Assembly (NCBI RefSeq): GCF_002386445.1
Contig: NZ_DGIR01000018.1
Location: 59,124-123,123, forward strand
Source of the DNA: Pseudomonas sp. UBA4617
Lineage (GTDB): Bacteria > Pseudomonadota > Gammaproteobacteria > Pseudomonadales > Pseudomonadaceae
DNA: 64,000 nucleotides
Reading direction: 5' to 3'
In this document: positions 52,426-63,367 of the stretch, one piece after another
Layout of the letters: every line of letters starts with the position of its first letter
Numbering within the stretch: the stretch's first letter is position 1
Notes under the pieces: model-generated
Told to the model about the DNA's origin: nothing
Databases searched by the model: none
Seen by the model: only the letters and a program-made list of their open reading frames with translations
Made by a program: the position numbers and the translations under genes

Positions 52426-53988
52426 TTACAGCCCGGGCAAGCGCTGGCGAACCTGGTCGATGACCTGGTCCATGCTGGCGGCATCCTGGGTGTCGACGCG
52501 TTTGCTCTGTGCCAGCTCTTGCGCATCCAGTGGCTCGCGGCTCGCCTGCTGGGCCTTGATCACGTCCAGGGTGGCATCCGATGGGTCGTTCTGTTCTGCC
52601 TGGCGCTGCTCCAGCCAGCTGGCAATGACTGCTTCGGGCGCATGGCAATCGAGGATCAGGAACGGCACACCGGTCTGGCTGGCGATATCGGCTGCAGCCT
52701 GGCGCTGCTCGCGCTTGAGGTAGGTGGCATCCAGCACTACCGGGTAACCGGCACGCAGAATGGTTGCCGCCACCTCGTGCAGGCGCTGGTAGGTCGCGGC
52801 GCTGGCGTCCTGGGCATAGATGCCTGAACCCAGTTGGCCTGCTTCGGCCTGCTGCTGCTCACCGAACAGGCGCTTGCGCTCAACGTCCGAGCGCACGCGG
52901 ACCGCGCCCAAGGCCTCGACCATGCGCATGGCCACGTGGCTTTTGCCTACCGCCGAAACCCCATGGGTAATGGCCAGCAGGCGCGACGGGATGGCACTGT
53001 AGCTTTCCGCCAGGTTGGCGTAGTTGCGGTAGGTGCGCAGGGTGGTCGCACGCTGCACCCCATCGGCATTGGACGGCATGCTGAACAGCGCCACCTTGGC
53101 CCGTACCAGCGCGCGGTAGGCTTTGTAGAAGTTGAGCAGTTCCAGGCCTTCGTAATCGCCGGTCAGTTCCAGGTACTGGGTGATGAAGCGCCGGGCCAGG
53201 CATTTCAGGCCGCGGTCTTCCAGGTCCATGGCCAGGAAAGCGGTGTCGGCATAGACGTCGGTCAGGCGGAACGGTTCGTTGAACTCGATACAGTCGAAGA
53301 TCACCACCTTGCCATCGATCAGCGTCGCGTTGCCGAGGTGGATGTCACCGTGGCATTCGCGGATGAAACCGTTGGCCTTGCGCTTTTCCAGCAGGCCATG
53401 CAAGCGCTCGAAGCTGCTGCGCGCCCAGGCCTGCAGGGCATCAAGCTGCTGCAGGTCGGCCTTGTCGCTGAGGAACGGGCGAATCTGCTCGAAGTTCTGC
53501 TCCACGGGCGCCATCACGCTTTCCGGCGTGCCCAGGGGGTGCTCCACCGGCACACGGGGCGCCTGCAGGTGGAACTCGGCGATCTGCCGGGCCATCTGGT
53601 CGATGTGCGCGGCATTCAGTTCGCCATTGGCCTGCAGGGTGCTGAGCATCTGCCCCTGGGGAAACTGGCGCATTTTCAGCACATATTCGATAGCCTCGCC
53701 TACGCCACCGATCTGCGGCGCCTCGACGCTACCGGTAATCGGCAGCACTTCCAGGTACAGGCCGTCGGTCAGGCGCTGGTTCAGGCGCAATTCTTCATTA
53801 CAGAAATGCTGGCGCTGATCCAGGCTGGTGAAGTCGAGGAAGCCGAAGTTCATCGGCTTCTTGATCTTGTAGGCATACTCGCCGGTGAGCAGAACCCAGG
53901 AGATATGCGTCTCGATCAGCTGGAACCCCTCCACGGGGTGAGGGTACAGGGCAGGGTTCTGCAGCGCGTTGATAAGGGCTTGGCTCAC
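52426..53988 (-). CDS. Two-domain protein: aminoglycoside phosphotransferase-like plus P-loop kinase
   Basis: A 520-residue protein. Residues about 1-330 resemble the APH/choline-kinase fold: YAYKIKKPMNFGFLDFTSLDQR holds the ATP Lys, RECHGDIHLGNATLIDG holds the catalytic HGDxHxxN, and VVIFDCIEFNE supplies the metal Asp. Residues about 345-520 form a P-loop nucleotide kinase (THGVSAVGKSHVAMRM Walker A, VRSDVERKRLF, VVLDATYLKREQR). Similar fusions are widespread and uncharacterised; resistance should not be inferred. GTG start follows GGAAGGATTTCCC; the very long upstream frame is read through the mrcB side and is not real. Divergent from mrcB. Confidence 0.88.
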   Translation of the reverse strand: MSQALINALQNPALYPHPVEGFQLIETHISWVLLTGEYAYKIKKPMNFGFLDFTSLDQRQHFCNEELRLNQRLTDGLYLEVLPITGSVEAPQIGGVGEAIEYVLKMRQFPQGQMLSTLQANGELNAAHIDQMARQIAEFHLQAPRVPVEHPLGTPESVMAPVEQNFEQIRPFLSDKADLQQLDALQAWARSSFERLHGLLEKRKANGFIRECHGDIHLGNATLIDGKVVIFDCIEFNEPFRLTDVYADTAFLAMDLEDRGLKCLARRFITQYLELTGDYEGLELLNFYKAYRALVRAKVALFSMPSNADGVQRATTLRTYRNYANLAESYSAIPSRLLAITHGVSAVGKSHVAMRMVEALGAVRVRSDVERKRLFGEQQQAEAGQLGSGIYAQDASAATYQRLHEVAATILRAGYPVVLDATYLKREQRQAAADIASQTGVPFLILDCHAPEAVIASWLEQRQAEQNDPSDATLDVIKAQQASREPLDAQELAQSKRVDTQDAASMDQVIDQVRQRLPGL

Positions 53989-54102
53989 GGGAAATCCTTC
54001 CGGGGCAGGGAATTCGAATGCGCCATTATGGTCAATGGTGCCGCCCCTGCCTACCGCCGGGCCGTCTGCCCAGCCTTTATAAAGTGCGTATAATCCGCCG
54101 CC

Positions 54103-56424
54103 ATGACTCGAACCCGAACCCCCCGCACCCCTCAGAAACGCCCGACCGGCCGCTCCCGCGCCTGGCTGGGCTGGGCCTTGAAGCTCAGCCTGGTCGGCCT
54201 GGTGATCGTTGCCGGCTTCGCGGTATACCTCGATGCCGTCGTCCAGGAAAAGTTCTCCGGCAAGCGCTGGACCATCCCGGCCAAGGTGTACGCCCGGCCG
54301 CTGGAGCTGTTCACCGGGCAGAAGCTGAGCAAGGACGACTTCCTCACCGAGCTGGATGCGCTCGGCTATCGCCGTGAAACCGCTGCCAATGGCCCCGGTG
54401 CGGCGTCGGTCAACGGCAATACGGTCGACCTCAACACCCGTGGCTTCCAGTTCTACGAGGGCATGGAGCCGGCACAGTTCGTGCGGGTGCGCTTCTCCGG
54501 CGACTACGTGGCAGGCCTGTCCGGGGCCAACGGCAAGGCGCTCGATGTAGTGCGCCTGGAACCGCTGATGATCGGCGGCATCTACCCGAAAAACCTCGAA
54601 GACCGCATCCTGATCAAGATCGACCAGGTGCCCAAATACCTGCTCGAAACCCTGGTGGCCACCGAAGACCGCGATTTCTATAGCCACTTCGGGGTGTCGC
54701 CCAAGTCGATCGCCCGCGCCATGTGGGTCAACACGTCAGCCGGCTCGATGCGTCAGGGCGGTAGTACCCTGACGCAGCAGTTGGTGAAGAACTTCTACCT
54801 CACCAGCGAACGCAGCCTCAGCCGCAAACTGACCGAGGCCATGATGGCCGTGCTGCTGGAACTGCACTACGACAAGCGCGAAATCCTCGAGGCCTACCTC
54901 AACGAGGTGTTCGTCGGCCAGGATGGTCAGCGTGCGGTGCACGGCTTCGGCCTGGCCAGCCAGTTCTTCTTCAGCCAGCCGCTGTCGGAGCTGAAACTGC
55001 ACCAGATCGCCTTGCTGGTGGGCATGGTCAAAGGCCCGTCCTATTACAACCCGCGACGCTACCCCGACCGTGCCCTCGCGCGCCGCAACCTGGTGCTCGA
55101 CCTGGTGGCCGAACAGGGCGTGGCGAGCCAGGCGGAAGTGGATGCGGCGAAAAAGATGCCGCTGGGCGTGACCAAGCGCGGCAGCCTGGCTGACAGCTCG
55201 TTCCCGGCATTCCTCGACCTGGTCAAGCGTCAGCTGCGCCAAGACTACCGCGACGAAGACCTGACCGAAGAGGGCCTGCGCATCTTCACCAGTTTCGACC
55301 CGATCCTGCAGATGAAGGCCGAAGCCTCGATGAGCGAGACCTTCAAGCGCCTGGCAGGTCGCAAGGGGGCTGACGAGGTCGAGTCGGCCATGGTCGTGAC
55401 CAACCCGGAAACCGGTGAAGTGCAGGCACTGATTGGTAGCCGCCAGGCCGGTTTCGCTGGCTTCAACCGCGCCATCGATGCTGTGCGCCCGATCGGCTCG
55501 CTGGTCAAGCCGGCGGTTTACCTGACCGCGCTGGAGCAACCGACCAAGTACACGCTGACCAGCTGGGTGCAGGACGAGCCCTTCTCGGTCAAAGGCGCCG
55601 ACGGCCAGGTCTGGCGCCCGCAGAACTATGACCGCCGTCCGCATGGCACCATCTACCTGTACCAGGGGCTGGCCAACTCTTACAACCTGTCGACCGCCAA
55701 GATCGGCCTGGAAGTGGGCGTGCCCAACGTGATCAAGACCATCGGCCGGTTGGGCGTGAACGTTGACTGGCCAGCATTCCCGGCCATGCTGTTGGGCGCC
55801 GGCGGCATGTCGCCGATGCAGGTGGCGACCATGTACCAGACCATCGCCAACGGCGGTTTCAATACGCCGATGCGCGGTATCCGCAGCGTGCTCACCGCCG
55901 AGGGCGAGCCGCTCAAGCGTTACCCGTTCCAGATCCAGCAAACCTTTGACCCGGGCGCCATCTACCTGGTGCAGAACGCCATGCAGCGGGTAATGCGCGA
56001 AGGTACTGGCCGCTCGGTATACAACACCTTGCCGCGCACGCTGACCCTGGCTGGCAAGACCGGTACCAGCAACGACTCGCGTGACAGCTGGTTCTCCGGT
56101 TTCAGCCAGGACCTGCTGGCCGTGGTGTGGATGGGTCGTGACGACAACGGCAAGACGCCATTTACCGGCGCTACCGGTGCCCTGCAGGTGTGGACCAGCT
56201 TCATGAAGAAGGCCGACCCGTTGCCGTTGGACATGCCGCAACCGGACAACGTGGTGCAGGCGTGGATTGACCCATACAGTGGCCATGGTTCTGATGGCAG
56301 CTGTCCGGGAGCAGTGCAGATGCCGTATATTCGCGGGAGTGAACCGCCCGCCGGTGCGACCTGTGGCGGCGAGCAGGATCCGGTTGAGTCGGTCATGGAC
56401 TGGGTAAAAGGCTGGATGAATTAA
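54103..56424 (+). CDS. mrcB: Penicillin-binding protein 1B
   Basis: PBP1b is the bifunctional class A enzyme that polymerises and cross-links peptidoglycan. The 773 residues show a basic cytosolic tail, one membrane anchor (about 23-43), a UB2H-like regulatory region, the GT51 transglycosylase with ATEDRDFYSHFG (catalytic Glu) and RQGGSTLTQQLVKNF, and the transpeptidase with SxxK (PIGSLVKP), SxN (NSYNLST) and KTGTS. All three penicillin-binding motifs are intact. Start ATG is the first in a short divergent gap. Confidence 0.97.
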   Translation: MTRTRTPRTPQKRPTGRSRAWLGWALKLSLVGLVIVAGFAVYLDAVVQEKFSGKRWTIPAKVYARPLELFTGQKLSKDDFLTELDALGYRRETAANGPGAASVNGNTVDLNTRGFQFYEGMEPAQFVRVRFSGDYVAGLSGANGKALDVVRLEPLMIGGIYPKNLEDRILIKIDQVPKYLLETLVATEDRDFYSHFGVSPKSIARAMWVNTSAGSMRQGGSTLTQQLVKNFYLTSERSLSRKLTEAMMAVLLELHYDKREILEAYLNEVFVGQDGQRAVHGFGLASQFFFSQPLSELKLHQIALLVGMVKGPSYYNPRRYPDRALARRNLVLDLVAEQGVASQAEVDAAKKMPLGVTKRGSLADSSFPAFLDLVKRQLRQDYRDEDLTEEGLRIFTSFDPILQMKAEASMSETFKRLAGRKGADEVESAMVVTNPETGEVQALIGSRQAGFAGFNRAIDAVRPIGSLVKPAVYLTALEQPTKYTLTSWVQDEPFSVKGADGQVWRPQNYDRRPHGTIYLYQGLANSYNLSTAKIGLEVGVPNVIKTIGRLGVNVDWPAFPAMLLGAGGMSPMQVATMYQTIANGGFNTPMRGIRSVLTAEGEPLKRYPFQIQQTFDPGAIYLVQNAMQRVMREGTGRSVYNTLPRTLTLAGKTGTSNDSRDSWFSGFSQDLLAVVWMGRDDNGKTPFTGATGALQVWTSFMKKADPLPLDMPQPDNVVQAWIDPYSGHGSDGSCPGAVQMPYIRGSEPPAGATCGGEQDPVESVMDWVKGWMN

Positions 56425-56451
56425 GCACAGGCTGCATTGATGAGGTGTGAC

Positions 56452-57243
56452 GTGAACAAGTGGCTGTTTCCTGCCGTGACGGCGCTGGCTGTGCTCCAGG
56501 GGTGCGCCAGTGTCCCGCGCGGCAATATTCCGGTGGTCGACTCGAGCACCCGCGTGTCCAATAGCGAACGCGTCACAGCCAACCGCTCGGCGGGTGGCTA
56601 TAACGCGGGTACCGCGCAAGCCCAAACGCTGCCTGAGGACTCCGGCGTCACCGTGATGATCCCGCAGGGTGCCGGTGCCTCCGGCATCCAGACATTCCCG
56701 GCGGCCAACGGGCCGGCACCGATCAGCACCTCGCCGATCACGCCGGGGCCGATCTCAACCGGTCCGGTCAGTTCGGTGCCGATGGCAACCAACCCTAACC
56801 CGATCGCCGACGAACCGTTCGACATCGCCGCGATGAACAGCGCCCCGCAAAGCACCAGCGCCCCGACCGGTATTCCACGTAGCGGTGCCGCTGCAGGCGG
56901 GCTATCGGCCGATGAGCAGCTGGATGGTCCGGTACTGGCACTGCTGACCACTGCCCAGTCGCAGCAGGGCAGCGGTGACTTCAACGGTGCTGCTTCCAGC
57001 CTGGAGCGTGCCCAGCGCATTGCCCCGCGCGAGCCGCAGGTACTGTACCGCCTGGCCCAGGTGCGCTTGTCGCAGGGTGATGCGCCACAGGCCGAGCAAT
57101 TGGCGCGTCGCGCCCTGACTTACGCCAACGGCCGCCCGAGCCTGCAGGCCGAGCTGTGGAATACCATCGCCCAGGCTCGCGAAAAACAGGGTGACAATGC
57201 TGGTGCTGCGCTGGCCCGGCAAAAGGCTCGGGTCAACTTGTGA
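56452..57243 (+). CDS. TPR-containing putative lipoprotein
   Basis: A 263-residue protein with a lipoprotein signal: MNKWLFPAVTALAVLQGCAS, lipobox VLQGC, Cys18. A Pro/Ser/Thr/Gly-rich linker (about 60-145) precedes TPR-like repeats (LALLTTAQSQQGSGDFNGAASSLERAQRI, VLYRLAQVRLSQGDAPQAEQLARRAL, LWNTIAQAREKQGDNAGAALARQKA). Position after mrcB and the lipoprotein-TPR form suggest an LpoB-like activator analogue, which is inference. GTG is chosen over ATG 56440 because GAGGTG lies five bases before the GTG. Confidence 0.87.
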   Translation: MNKWLFPAVTALAVLQGCASVPRGNIPVVDSSTRVSNSERVTANRSAGGYNAGTAQAQTLPEDSGVTVMIPQGAGASGIQTFPAANGPAPISTSPITPGPISTGPVSSVPMATNPNPIADEPFDIAAMNSAPQSTSAPTGIPRSGAAAGGLSADEQLDGPVLALLTTAQSQQGSGDFNGAASSLERAQRIAPREPQVLYRLAQVRLSQGDAPQAEQLARRALTYANGRPSLQAELWNTIAQAREKQGDNAGAALARQKARVNL

Positions 57244-57575
57244 TGATCGAGCAACGCATTCTCGATATTGCCGACCATCTGATGCTGATCGAGCGCGAGC
57301 TGCAGGTACAGGGGTGGTGGGATGCCGAGGCGCCAAGCGACGAGGCGCTGGCCAGCACTGTGCCGTTCGCCGTCGATACCCTCAGTTTCGAACAATGGCT
57401 GCAATGGATCTTCCTGCCGCGCATGAAGATCATCATCGAGCTGGGCCACCCGCTACCCAATGCCTCCGGCATCCTGGTCATGGCCGAAACCGTATTTACC
57501 GACCGCCCGGAACAAAGCCGCGAGCTTCGGCGCCTGTTGGCAGCTTTCGATCAATTGATTGCTCCTTCCGCCTGA
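57243..57575 (+). CDS. YqcC family protein
   Basis: A 110-residue protein of the YqcC (DUF446) family, small all-helical proteins of unknown function: LMLIERELQVQGWWDAEAPSDEAL, FAVDTLSFEQWLQWIFLPRMKIIIE and the HPLPNASGILVMAE region. The ATG overlaps the TGA of the TPR gene by one base (TGATG); a GTG one codon earlier is equally open. It ends the mrcB cluster. Confidence 0.9.
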   Translation: MIEQRILDIADHLMLIERELQVQGWWDAEAPSDEALASTVPFAVDTLSFEQWLQWIFLPRMKIIIELGHPLPNASGILVMAETVFTDRPEQSRELRRLLAAFDQLIAPSA

Positions 57576-57594
57576 TTTCTTCAGTTTTTCCTTC

Positions 57595-57621
57595 AAGGGC
57601 CGCAGATTGTGGCCCTTTTTT
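57595..57621 (+). terminator. Terminator after YqcC
   Basis: AAGGGCC and GGCCCTT pair over a 9-base loop and are followed by six T residues. It ends the mrcB cluster. Confidence 0.85.
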
Positions 57622-57983
57622 GTGGAAATCTTATTAATTCTGCTGCTGAAGCGATTTTTAGTGGTGGCAGGAATTCATCTTGGCGAAAAATTGGCAATAA
57701 TTTTTCTTGACTTGTTGGCGCCGAATCAGAAGAATCCAATCTCCGCTGTAGAGGGACTGCCAGAAGCAGACCCGCTAAGCAGATCATGAGGCGCACACCC
57801 GCGCCGACCTGTTACACCCCGCAACGCGTTACCTCGCGCTGGGTGGGAAAACCCCGCAACACTCTGGGGCGCTCCCAATACTTGCTCAGTCAGTGCTGAC
57901 GTTCGCTCATGCTCTGCTTGGCAGTAAACCTATTAAGACCCGTCCAGTGAGGGCGGTATTCTGGCGTTTTAGAGGTGAACAAC
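57622..57983 (+). promoter_or_regulatory. ilvI upstream region
   Basis: This 360-base gap carries TTGACT-N17-AAGAAT (57707-57735), a fair promoter that would give a leader of about 230 bases. Before and across it runs an AT-rich frame (57622-57789, or from GTG 57661) rich in Leu, Ile and Val codons, including rare TTA. No terminator-like hairpin with a T-tract follows before ilvI, though ACCCCGCAAC occurs twice (about 57817 and 57851). Attenuation is not demonstrated. Confidence 0.4.
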
Positions 57984-59708
57984 GTGGAGCTTTTATCTGG
58001 CGCTGAGATGGTCGTCCGCTTCTTGCGTGACGAAGGCGTTAAGCACATCTACGGGTACCCTGGTGGTGCTCTCCTGCATGTTTACGACGCGCTGTTCAAG
58101 GAACCGGAAGTCGAGCACATCCTGGTTCGTCATGAGCAGGCGGCTACCCATATGGCGGACGGTTACGCCCGTGCCACCGGCAAGGCCGGCGTGGTGCTGG
58201 TGACTTCCGGGCCTGGTGCGACCAATGCCATTACTGGTATTGCCACTGCCTACATGGACTCGATTCCGATGGTCATCCTGTCCGGCCAGGTGCCCAGCAC
58301 CATGGTCGGCACCGATGCCTTCCAGGAAACCGACATGATCGGCATTTCGCGGCCGATCGTGAAGCACAGCTTCATGATCAAACACGCCAGCGAAATCCCG
58401 GAAGTACTGAAAAAAGCATTCTACCTGGCGCAATCCGGTCGCCCAGGTCCGGTCGTGGTCGATATTCCAAAAGATATGACCAACCCGGCCGAGAAGTTCG
58501 AATACGTCTACCCGAAAAAGGTCAAGCTGCGTTCCTACAGCCCGGCCGTTCGTGGCCATTCCGGGCAGATCCGCAAGGCTGCCGAGATGCTGCTGGCGGC
58601 CAAGCGCCCGGTGGTGTACTCCGGCGGTGGCGTGATTCTCGGCGGCGGTTCCGAAGCCCTGACCGAAATTGCCAAGTCGCTGAACCTGCCGGTCACCAAT
58701 ACCCTGATGGGCCTCGGTGGTTTCCCGGGTACTGATCGCCAGTTCCTCGGTATGCTCGGCATGCACGGCAGCTTCACTGCCAACATGGCCATGCACCATG
58801 CCGATGTCATCTTTGCTGTTGGTGCCCGCTTCGACGACCGAGTGGTGAACGGCCCGGCCAAGTTCTGCCCGAACGCCAAGATCATCCACATCGATATCGA
58901 CCCGGCGTCGATCTCCAAGATGATCAAGGCCGACGTGCCGATCGTCGGCCCGGTCGACAGCGTCCTCAGCGAGATGCTCGGCATCCTCAAGGAAATCGGC
59001 GAGCAGTCTGACAAGGCGGCGCTGGATGCCTGGTGGAAGCAGATCGATGAATGGCGTGGCAATGGCGAGCTGTTCCCTTACGACAAGGGCGACGGCAACG
59101 TCATCAAGCCGCAGAAGGTCATCGAGACCCTGTGCGAAGTGACCCATGGCGATGCCTTTGTCACTTCCGACGTCGGCCAGCACCAGATGTTTGCGGCGCA
59201 GTACTACCGTTTCAACAAGCCGAACCGCTGGATCAACTCCGGTGGCCTGGGCACGATGGGCTTCGGCTTCCCGGCGGCGATGGGCGTCAAGCTCAACTTC
59301 CCGGATCAGGACGTGGCCTGCGTGACTGGCGAAGGCAGCATCCAGATGAACATCCAGGAGCTGTCCACCTGCATGCAGTACGGCCTGCCGGTGAAGATCG
59401 TCAACCTGAACAACGGTGTGCTGGGCATGGTCCGTCAGTGGCAGGACATGTCCTACAACGGTCGTCACTCGCACTCGTATGTCGAGTCGCTGCCTGACTT
59501 CATCAAGCTGGCCGAGGCCTATGGCCATGTGGGTATCCGCATCACCAGCCTGAAGGACCTCAAGCCGAAGCTGGAAGAAGCGTTTGCGATGAAGGACCGC
59601 CTGGTGTTCATCGACATCGCGGTTGACCGCAGCGAGCACGTCTATCCGATGCAGATCAAGGATGGCTCGATGCGTGACATGTGGCTGAGCAAGACGGAGC
59701 GTACCTGA
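57984..59708 (+). CDS. ilvI: Acetolactate synthase large subunit
   Basis: IlvI with IlvH makes acetolactate or acetohydroxybutyrate, the first common step of valine, leucine and isoleucine synthesis; TPP, FAD and Mg are cofactors. The 574 residues have the catalytic Glu region [33 protein letters not shown], the central FAD domain and the TPP motif [29 protein letters not shown] (in pieces). GTG at 57984 has AGAGGTGAA at good spacing and gives [10 protein letters not shown]; a GTG three codons upstream is the alternative. Confidence 0.97.
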   Translation: MELLSGAEMVVRFLRDEGVKHIYGYPGGALLHVYDALFKEPEVEHILVRHEQAATHMADGYARATGKAGVVLVTSGPGATNAITGIATAYMDSIPMVILSGQVPSTMVGTDAFQETDMIGISRPIVKHSFMIKHASEIPEVLKKAFYLAQSGRPGPVVVDIPKDMTNPAEKFEYVYPKKVKLRSYSPAVRGHSGQIRKAAEMLLAAKRPVVYSGGGVILGGGSEALTEIAKSLNLPVTNTLMGLGGFPGTDRQFLGMLGMHGSFTANMAMHHADVIFAVGARFDDRVVNGPAKFCPNAKIIHIDIDPASISKMIKADVPIVGPVDSVLSEMLGILKEIGEQSDKAALDAWWKQIDEWRGNGELFPYDKGDGNVIKPQKVIETLCEVTHGDAFVTSDVGQHQMFAAQYYRFNKPNRWINSGGLGTMGFGFPAAMGVKLNFPDQDVACVTGEGSIQMNIQELSTCMQYGLPVKIVNLNNGVLGMVRQWQDMSYNGRHSHSYVESLPDFIKLAEAYGHVGIRITSLKDLKPKLEEAFAMKDRLVFIDIAVDRSEHVYPMQIKDGSMRDMWLSKTERT

Positions 59709-59709
59709 T

Positions 59710-60201
59710 ATGCGGCACATCATTTCCCTGCTGCTGGAAAACGAACCTGGTGCGTTGTCCCGCGTGGTCGGCCTGTTCTCCCAGCGTAACTACAACATTG
59801 AAAGCCTGACCGTGGCGCCGACCGAAGACCCGACCCTGTCGCGTCTGACGCTGACCACCGTTGGCCATGACGAAGTGATCGAGCAGATCACCAAGAACCT
59901 GAACAAGCTGGTCGAAGTGGTCAAGCTTGTCGACCTGTCGGAAAGCGCTCACATCGAGCGTGAACTGATGCTGGTCAAGGTCAAGGCCACTGGTGCCCAG
60001 CGCGCCGAGATCAAGCGCACCACGGATATCTTCCGTGGCCAGATCGTCGACGTGACCGCCAGCGTGTACACCGTGCAGCTGAGCGGCACCAGCGACAAAC
60101 TGGACAGCTTCATCCAGGCGATAGGCACTGCATCGATTCTCGAAACCGTGCGCAGCGGCGTTACCGGCATTGCCCGTGGCGACAAAGTGCTCAGCATCTG
60201 A
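59710..60201 (+). CDS. ilvH: Acetolactate synthase small (regulatory) subunit
   Basis: IlvH binds valine and activates IlvI. The 163 residues open with the ACT domain MRHIISLLLENEPGALSRVVGLFSQRNYNIESL (in pieces) and have the C-terminal ACT-like half with VDVTASVYTVQLSGTSDKLDSFIQ. It starts one base past the ilvI stop, so expression is coupled. Confidence 0.98.
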   Translation: MRHIISLLLENEPGALSRVVGLFSQRNYNIESLTVAPTEDPTLSRLTLTTVGHDEVIEQITKNLNKLVEVVKLVDLSESAHIERELMLVKVKATGAQRAEIKRTTDIFRGQIVDVTASVYTVQLSGTSDKLDSFIQAIGTASILETVRSGVTGIARGDKVLSI

Positions 60202-60215
60202 ATTCCACAAATTAG

Positions 60216-61274
<1,059 letters not shown>

Positions 61275-61292
61275 GTCTGTCGGAAGATGAAA

Positions 61293-61316
61293 AACGCGGC
61301 TTCGGCCGCGTTTTTT
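61293..61316 (+). terminator. Terminator of ilvIHC
   Basis: AACGCGGC-TTCG-GCCGCGTT is an 8-pair stem with a stable TTCG loop, followed by six T residues (61311-61316). Confidence 0.93.
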
Positions 61317-61423
61317 CGTTCTGGCAGCCGGCTTCTGGTATAAAGCAGACCAGTGGCCCGCTGTTAGAACCTGTCTTGTGGGCCCGTGTCGAACATTTTC
61401 CATCCTGTTGCAAGGTACCCTCC

Positions 61424-62275
61424 ATGAGCGAACGTCCCGAAGAGCCGAACAAGCCCTCCGACGCCGAAAGCCTGCTACCTGTCGATGAGCACGTTGAAGA
61501 AGGGCATGATGCCGAAGGGCGCAAGGTGCGCCATCGTGGCATCTATCTGCTGCCCAACCTGTTTACCACCGCCAACCTGTTTGCCGGTTTCTATTCCATC
61601 ATCAGCTCGATGAGCGCGCAGAGCGCCCTGAGTGCCGGTGACCCGCGCGAGGCGAGCAAGTACTTTGCCTTCGCTGCCATTGCCATCTTTGTGGCCATGG
61701 TGCTTGACGGCCTGGATGGCCGGGTCGCGCGCATGACCAATACCCAGAGCGCTTTCGGTGCCGAGTACGACTCGCTGTCGGACATGGTCGCCTTTGGTGT
61801 GGCCCCGGCCTTGCTGGCCTTCGGCTGGGCGCTGGGCGACATGGGCAAGGTTGGCTGGATGGTCGCCTTCATCTATGTGGCCGGTGCGGCGTTGCGTCTG
61901 GCACGTTTCAATACCCAGGTCGGTACTGCCGACAAGCGTTATTTCATCGGCCTGGCCAGTCCGGCCGCAGCGGGCGTGGTGGCGGGCACCGTATGGGCGT
62001 TCAGCGACTACGGTATCCAGGGTTCCAAGCTGTCGTTCCTGGTGGCGCTGCTGGTAGCTGCTGCCGGCATGCTGATGGTCAGTAACATCAAGTACAACAG
62101 CTTCAAGGAGCTGGACCTCAAGGGCCGGGTGCCGTTTGTGGCGATCCTGGCGGTGGTGCTGGTATTTGCCGTGGTGTTCAGCGACCCGCCGCGCATCCTG
62201 CTGTTGATCTTCCTCGCCTATGCGGCTTCGGGGCCGATCCAGTTCCTGCTGAAGGGGCGTCGGCGTAAAGCCTGA
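61424..62275 (+). CDS. pssA: CDP-diacylglycerol-serine O-phosphatidyltransferase
   Basis: PssA makes phosphatidylserine, the precursor of phosphatidylethanolamine. The 283 residues have the CDP-alcohol phosphotransferase motif DGLDGRVARMT...GAEYDSLSD near residues 94-119 and several membrane segments; an N-terminal charged stretch precedes LPNLFTTANLFAGFYS. This is the integral-membrane, Bacillus-type PssA, not the E. coli type. Start: ATG after CAAGG; 64 codons further upstream are open but cross the ilvC terminator. Confidence 0.96.
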   Translation: MSERPEEPNKPSDAESLLPVDEHVEEGHDAEGRKVRHRGIYLLPNLFTTANLFAGFYSIISSMSAQSALSAGDPREASKYFAFAAIAIFVAMVLDGLDGRVARMTNTQSAFGAEYDSLSDMVAFGVAPALLAFGWALGDMGKVGWMVAFIYVAGAALRLARFNTQVGTADKRYFIGLASPAAAGVVAGTVWAFSDYGIQGSKLSFLVALLVAAAGMLMVSNIKYNSFKELDLKGRVPFVAILAVVLVFAVVFSDPPRILLLIFLAYAASGPIQFLLKGRRRKA

Positions 62276-62353
62276 TAGCCCGTTAATGTTGGAATAACCC
62301 TCCGGCTCCATAGTCTACTGGTACATCCGCTATCCAGTGCCATGGAGCCGCCC

Positions 62354-63367
62354 ATGCTCATCAAGCTATCCAGGTCTTCCGAATGCAAGGCATCGGAGAT
62401 CACCCCCGAAAGCATCTATCTTTCCCGGCGTGCCCTGATGGGCGGTTCCCTGGCGGCTCTGGCCCTGGGGGCGTTGCCGGGCAGGGTAGGCGCGGCCGAG
62501 GTCTCGCGTTACGCCGATGTGCAGGCCGGGCATGCGCCGGCCTGGTTTGCCGACAAGCTTGCTGCCGCGCACTGGCAGGCGGTAACGGTCAAGGACGAGG
62601 CGATTACGCCGTTCAAGGATGCGACCCACTACAACAACTTCTATGAGTTCGGGCCGGACAAGGGTGACCCGGCGGCCAATGGCGAGAGCCTGAAAACCGA
62701 GCCGTGGAGCGTTGTAGTCGATGGCGAAGTGGGTAAGCCCGGGCGCTATGCGCTGGAAGACTTCGTCAAACCGTATCAGCTTGAGGAGCGCATTTACCGG
62801 CTGCGTTGCGTTGAGGCGTGGTCGATGGTCATTCCATGGCTGGGCTTTCCGTTGGCGCAGATACTCAAACAGGTCGAGCCGACTTCCAGGGCACGTTATG
62901 TGCGCTTCGAAACCTTGAAGGACCCGGAGCGCATGCCCGGGCAGCGTTCGGGTTTTGCCTTGATCGACTGGCCTTACAGGGAAGGCTTGCGCCTGGATGA
63001 GGCGATGCACCCGTTGGCGATCCTGGCGGTGGGCATGTATGGCCGCGAACTGCCCAACCAGAATGGCGCGCCGTTGCGCCTGGTCGTACCGTGGAAGTAC
63101 GGTTTCAAGAGCATCAAGTCGATCGTGCGTATCAGCCTGGTGGCCGAGCAGCCTGGTACTACCTGGCAAGGCCTGGCGCCGGACGAGTACGGCTTTTACG
63201 CCAATGTGAACCCGACGGTCGATCATCCACGCTGGAGCCAGGCGCGTGAGCGGCGGCTGCCAAGCGGGCTATTCAGTCCCAACGTGCGGGAAACCCAGAT
63301 GTTCAATGGCTATGCCGATGAAGTGGCGTCGCTGTATGCCGGCCTCGACCTGCGGAAGAACTATTGA
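62354..63367 (+). CDS. msrP: Protein-methionine-sulfoxide reductase catalytic subunit MsrP
   Basis: MsrP (YedY) is a periplasmic molybdoenzyme that repairs oxidised methionines. The 337 residues contain a Tat signal ([16 protein letters not shown], twin Arg at 25-26), the molybdopterin Cys152 in [11 protein letters not shown], and the [28 protein letters not shown] motif. ATG 62354 is chosen for its GGAG spacing; ATG 62342 would add four residues. Coupled to msrQ by TGATG. Confidence 0.96.
   Translation: MLIKLSRSSECKASEITPESIYLSRRALMGGSLAALALGALPGRVGAAEVSRYADVQAGHAPAWFADKLAAAHWQAVTVKDEAITPFKDATHYNNFYEFGPDKGDPAANGESLKTEPWSVVVDGEVGKPGRYALEDFVKPYQLEERIYRLRCVEAWSMVIPWLGFPLAQILKQVEPTSRARYVRFETLKDPERMPGQRSGFALIDWPYREGLRLDEAMHPLAILAVGMYGRELPNQNGAPLRLVVPWKYGFKSIKSIVRISLVAEQPGTTWQGLAPDEYGFYANVNPTVDHPRWSQARERRLPSGLFSPNVRETQMFNGYADEVASLYAGLDLRKNY

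Noticed and set aside
53989..54687. Upstream extension of the kinase-fusion ORF to 753 codons.
   Set aside because: It runs antisense through the start of mrcB; the GTG at 53988 has a good ribosome site and begins the conserved part.
57786..57899. ATG-started 37-codon frame in the ilvI leader.
   Set aside because: Not rich in Leu, Ile or Val, and not followed by a terminator, so it is not an attenuation peptide.
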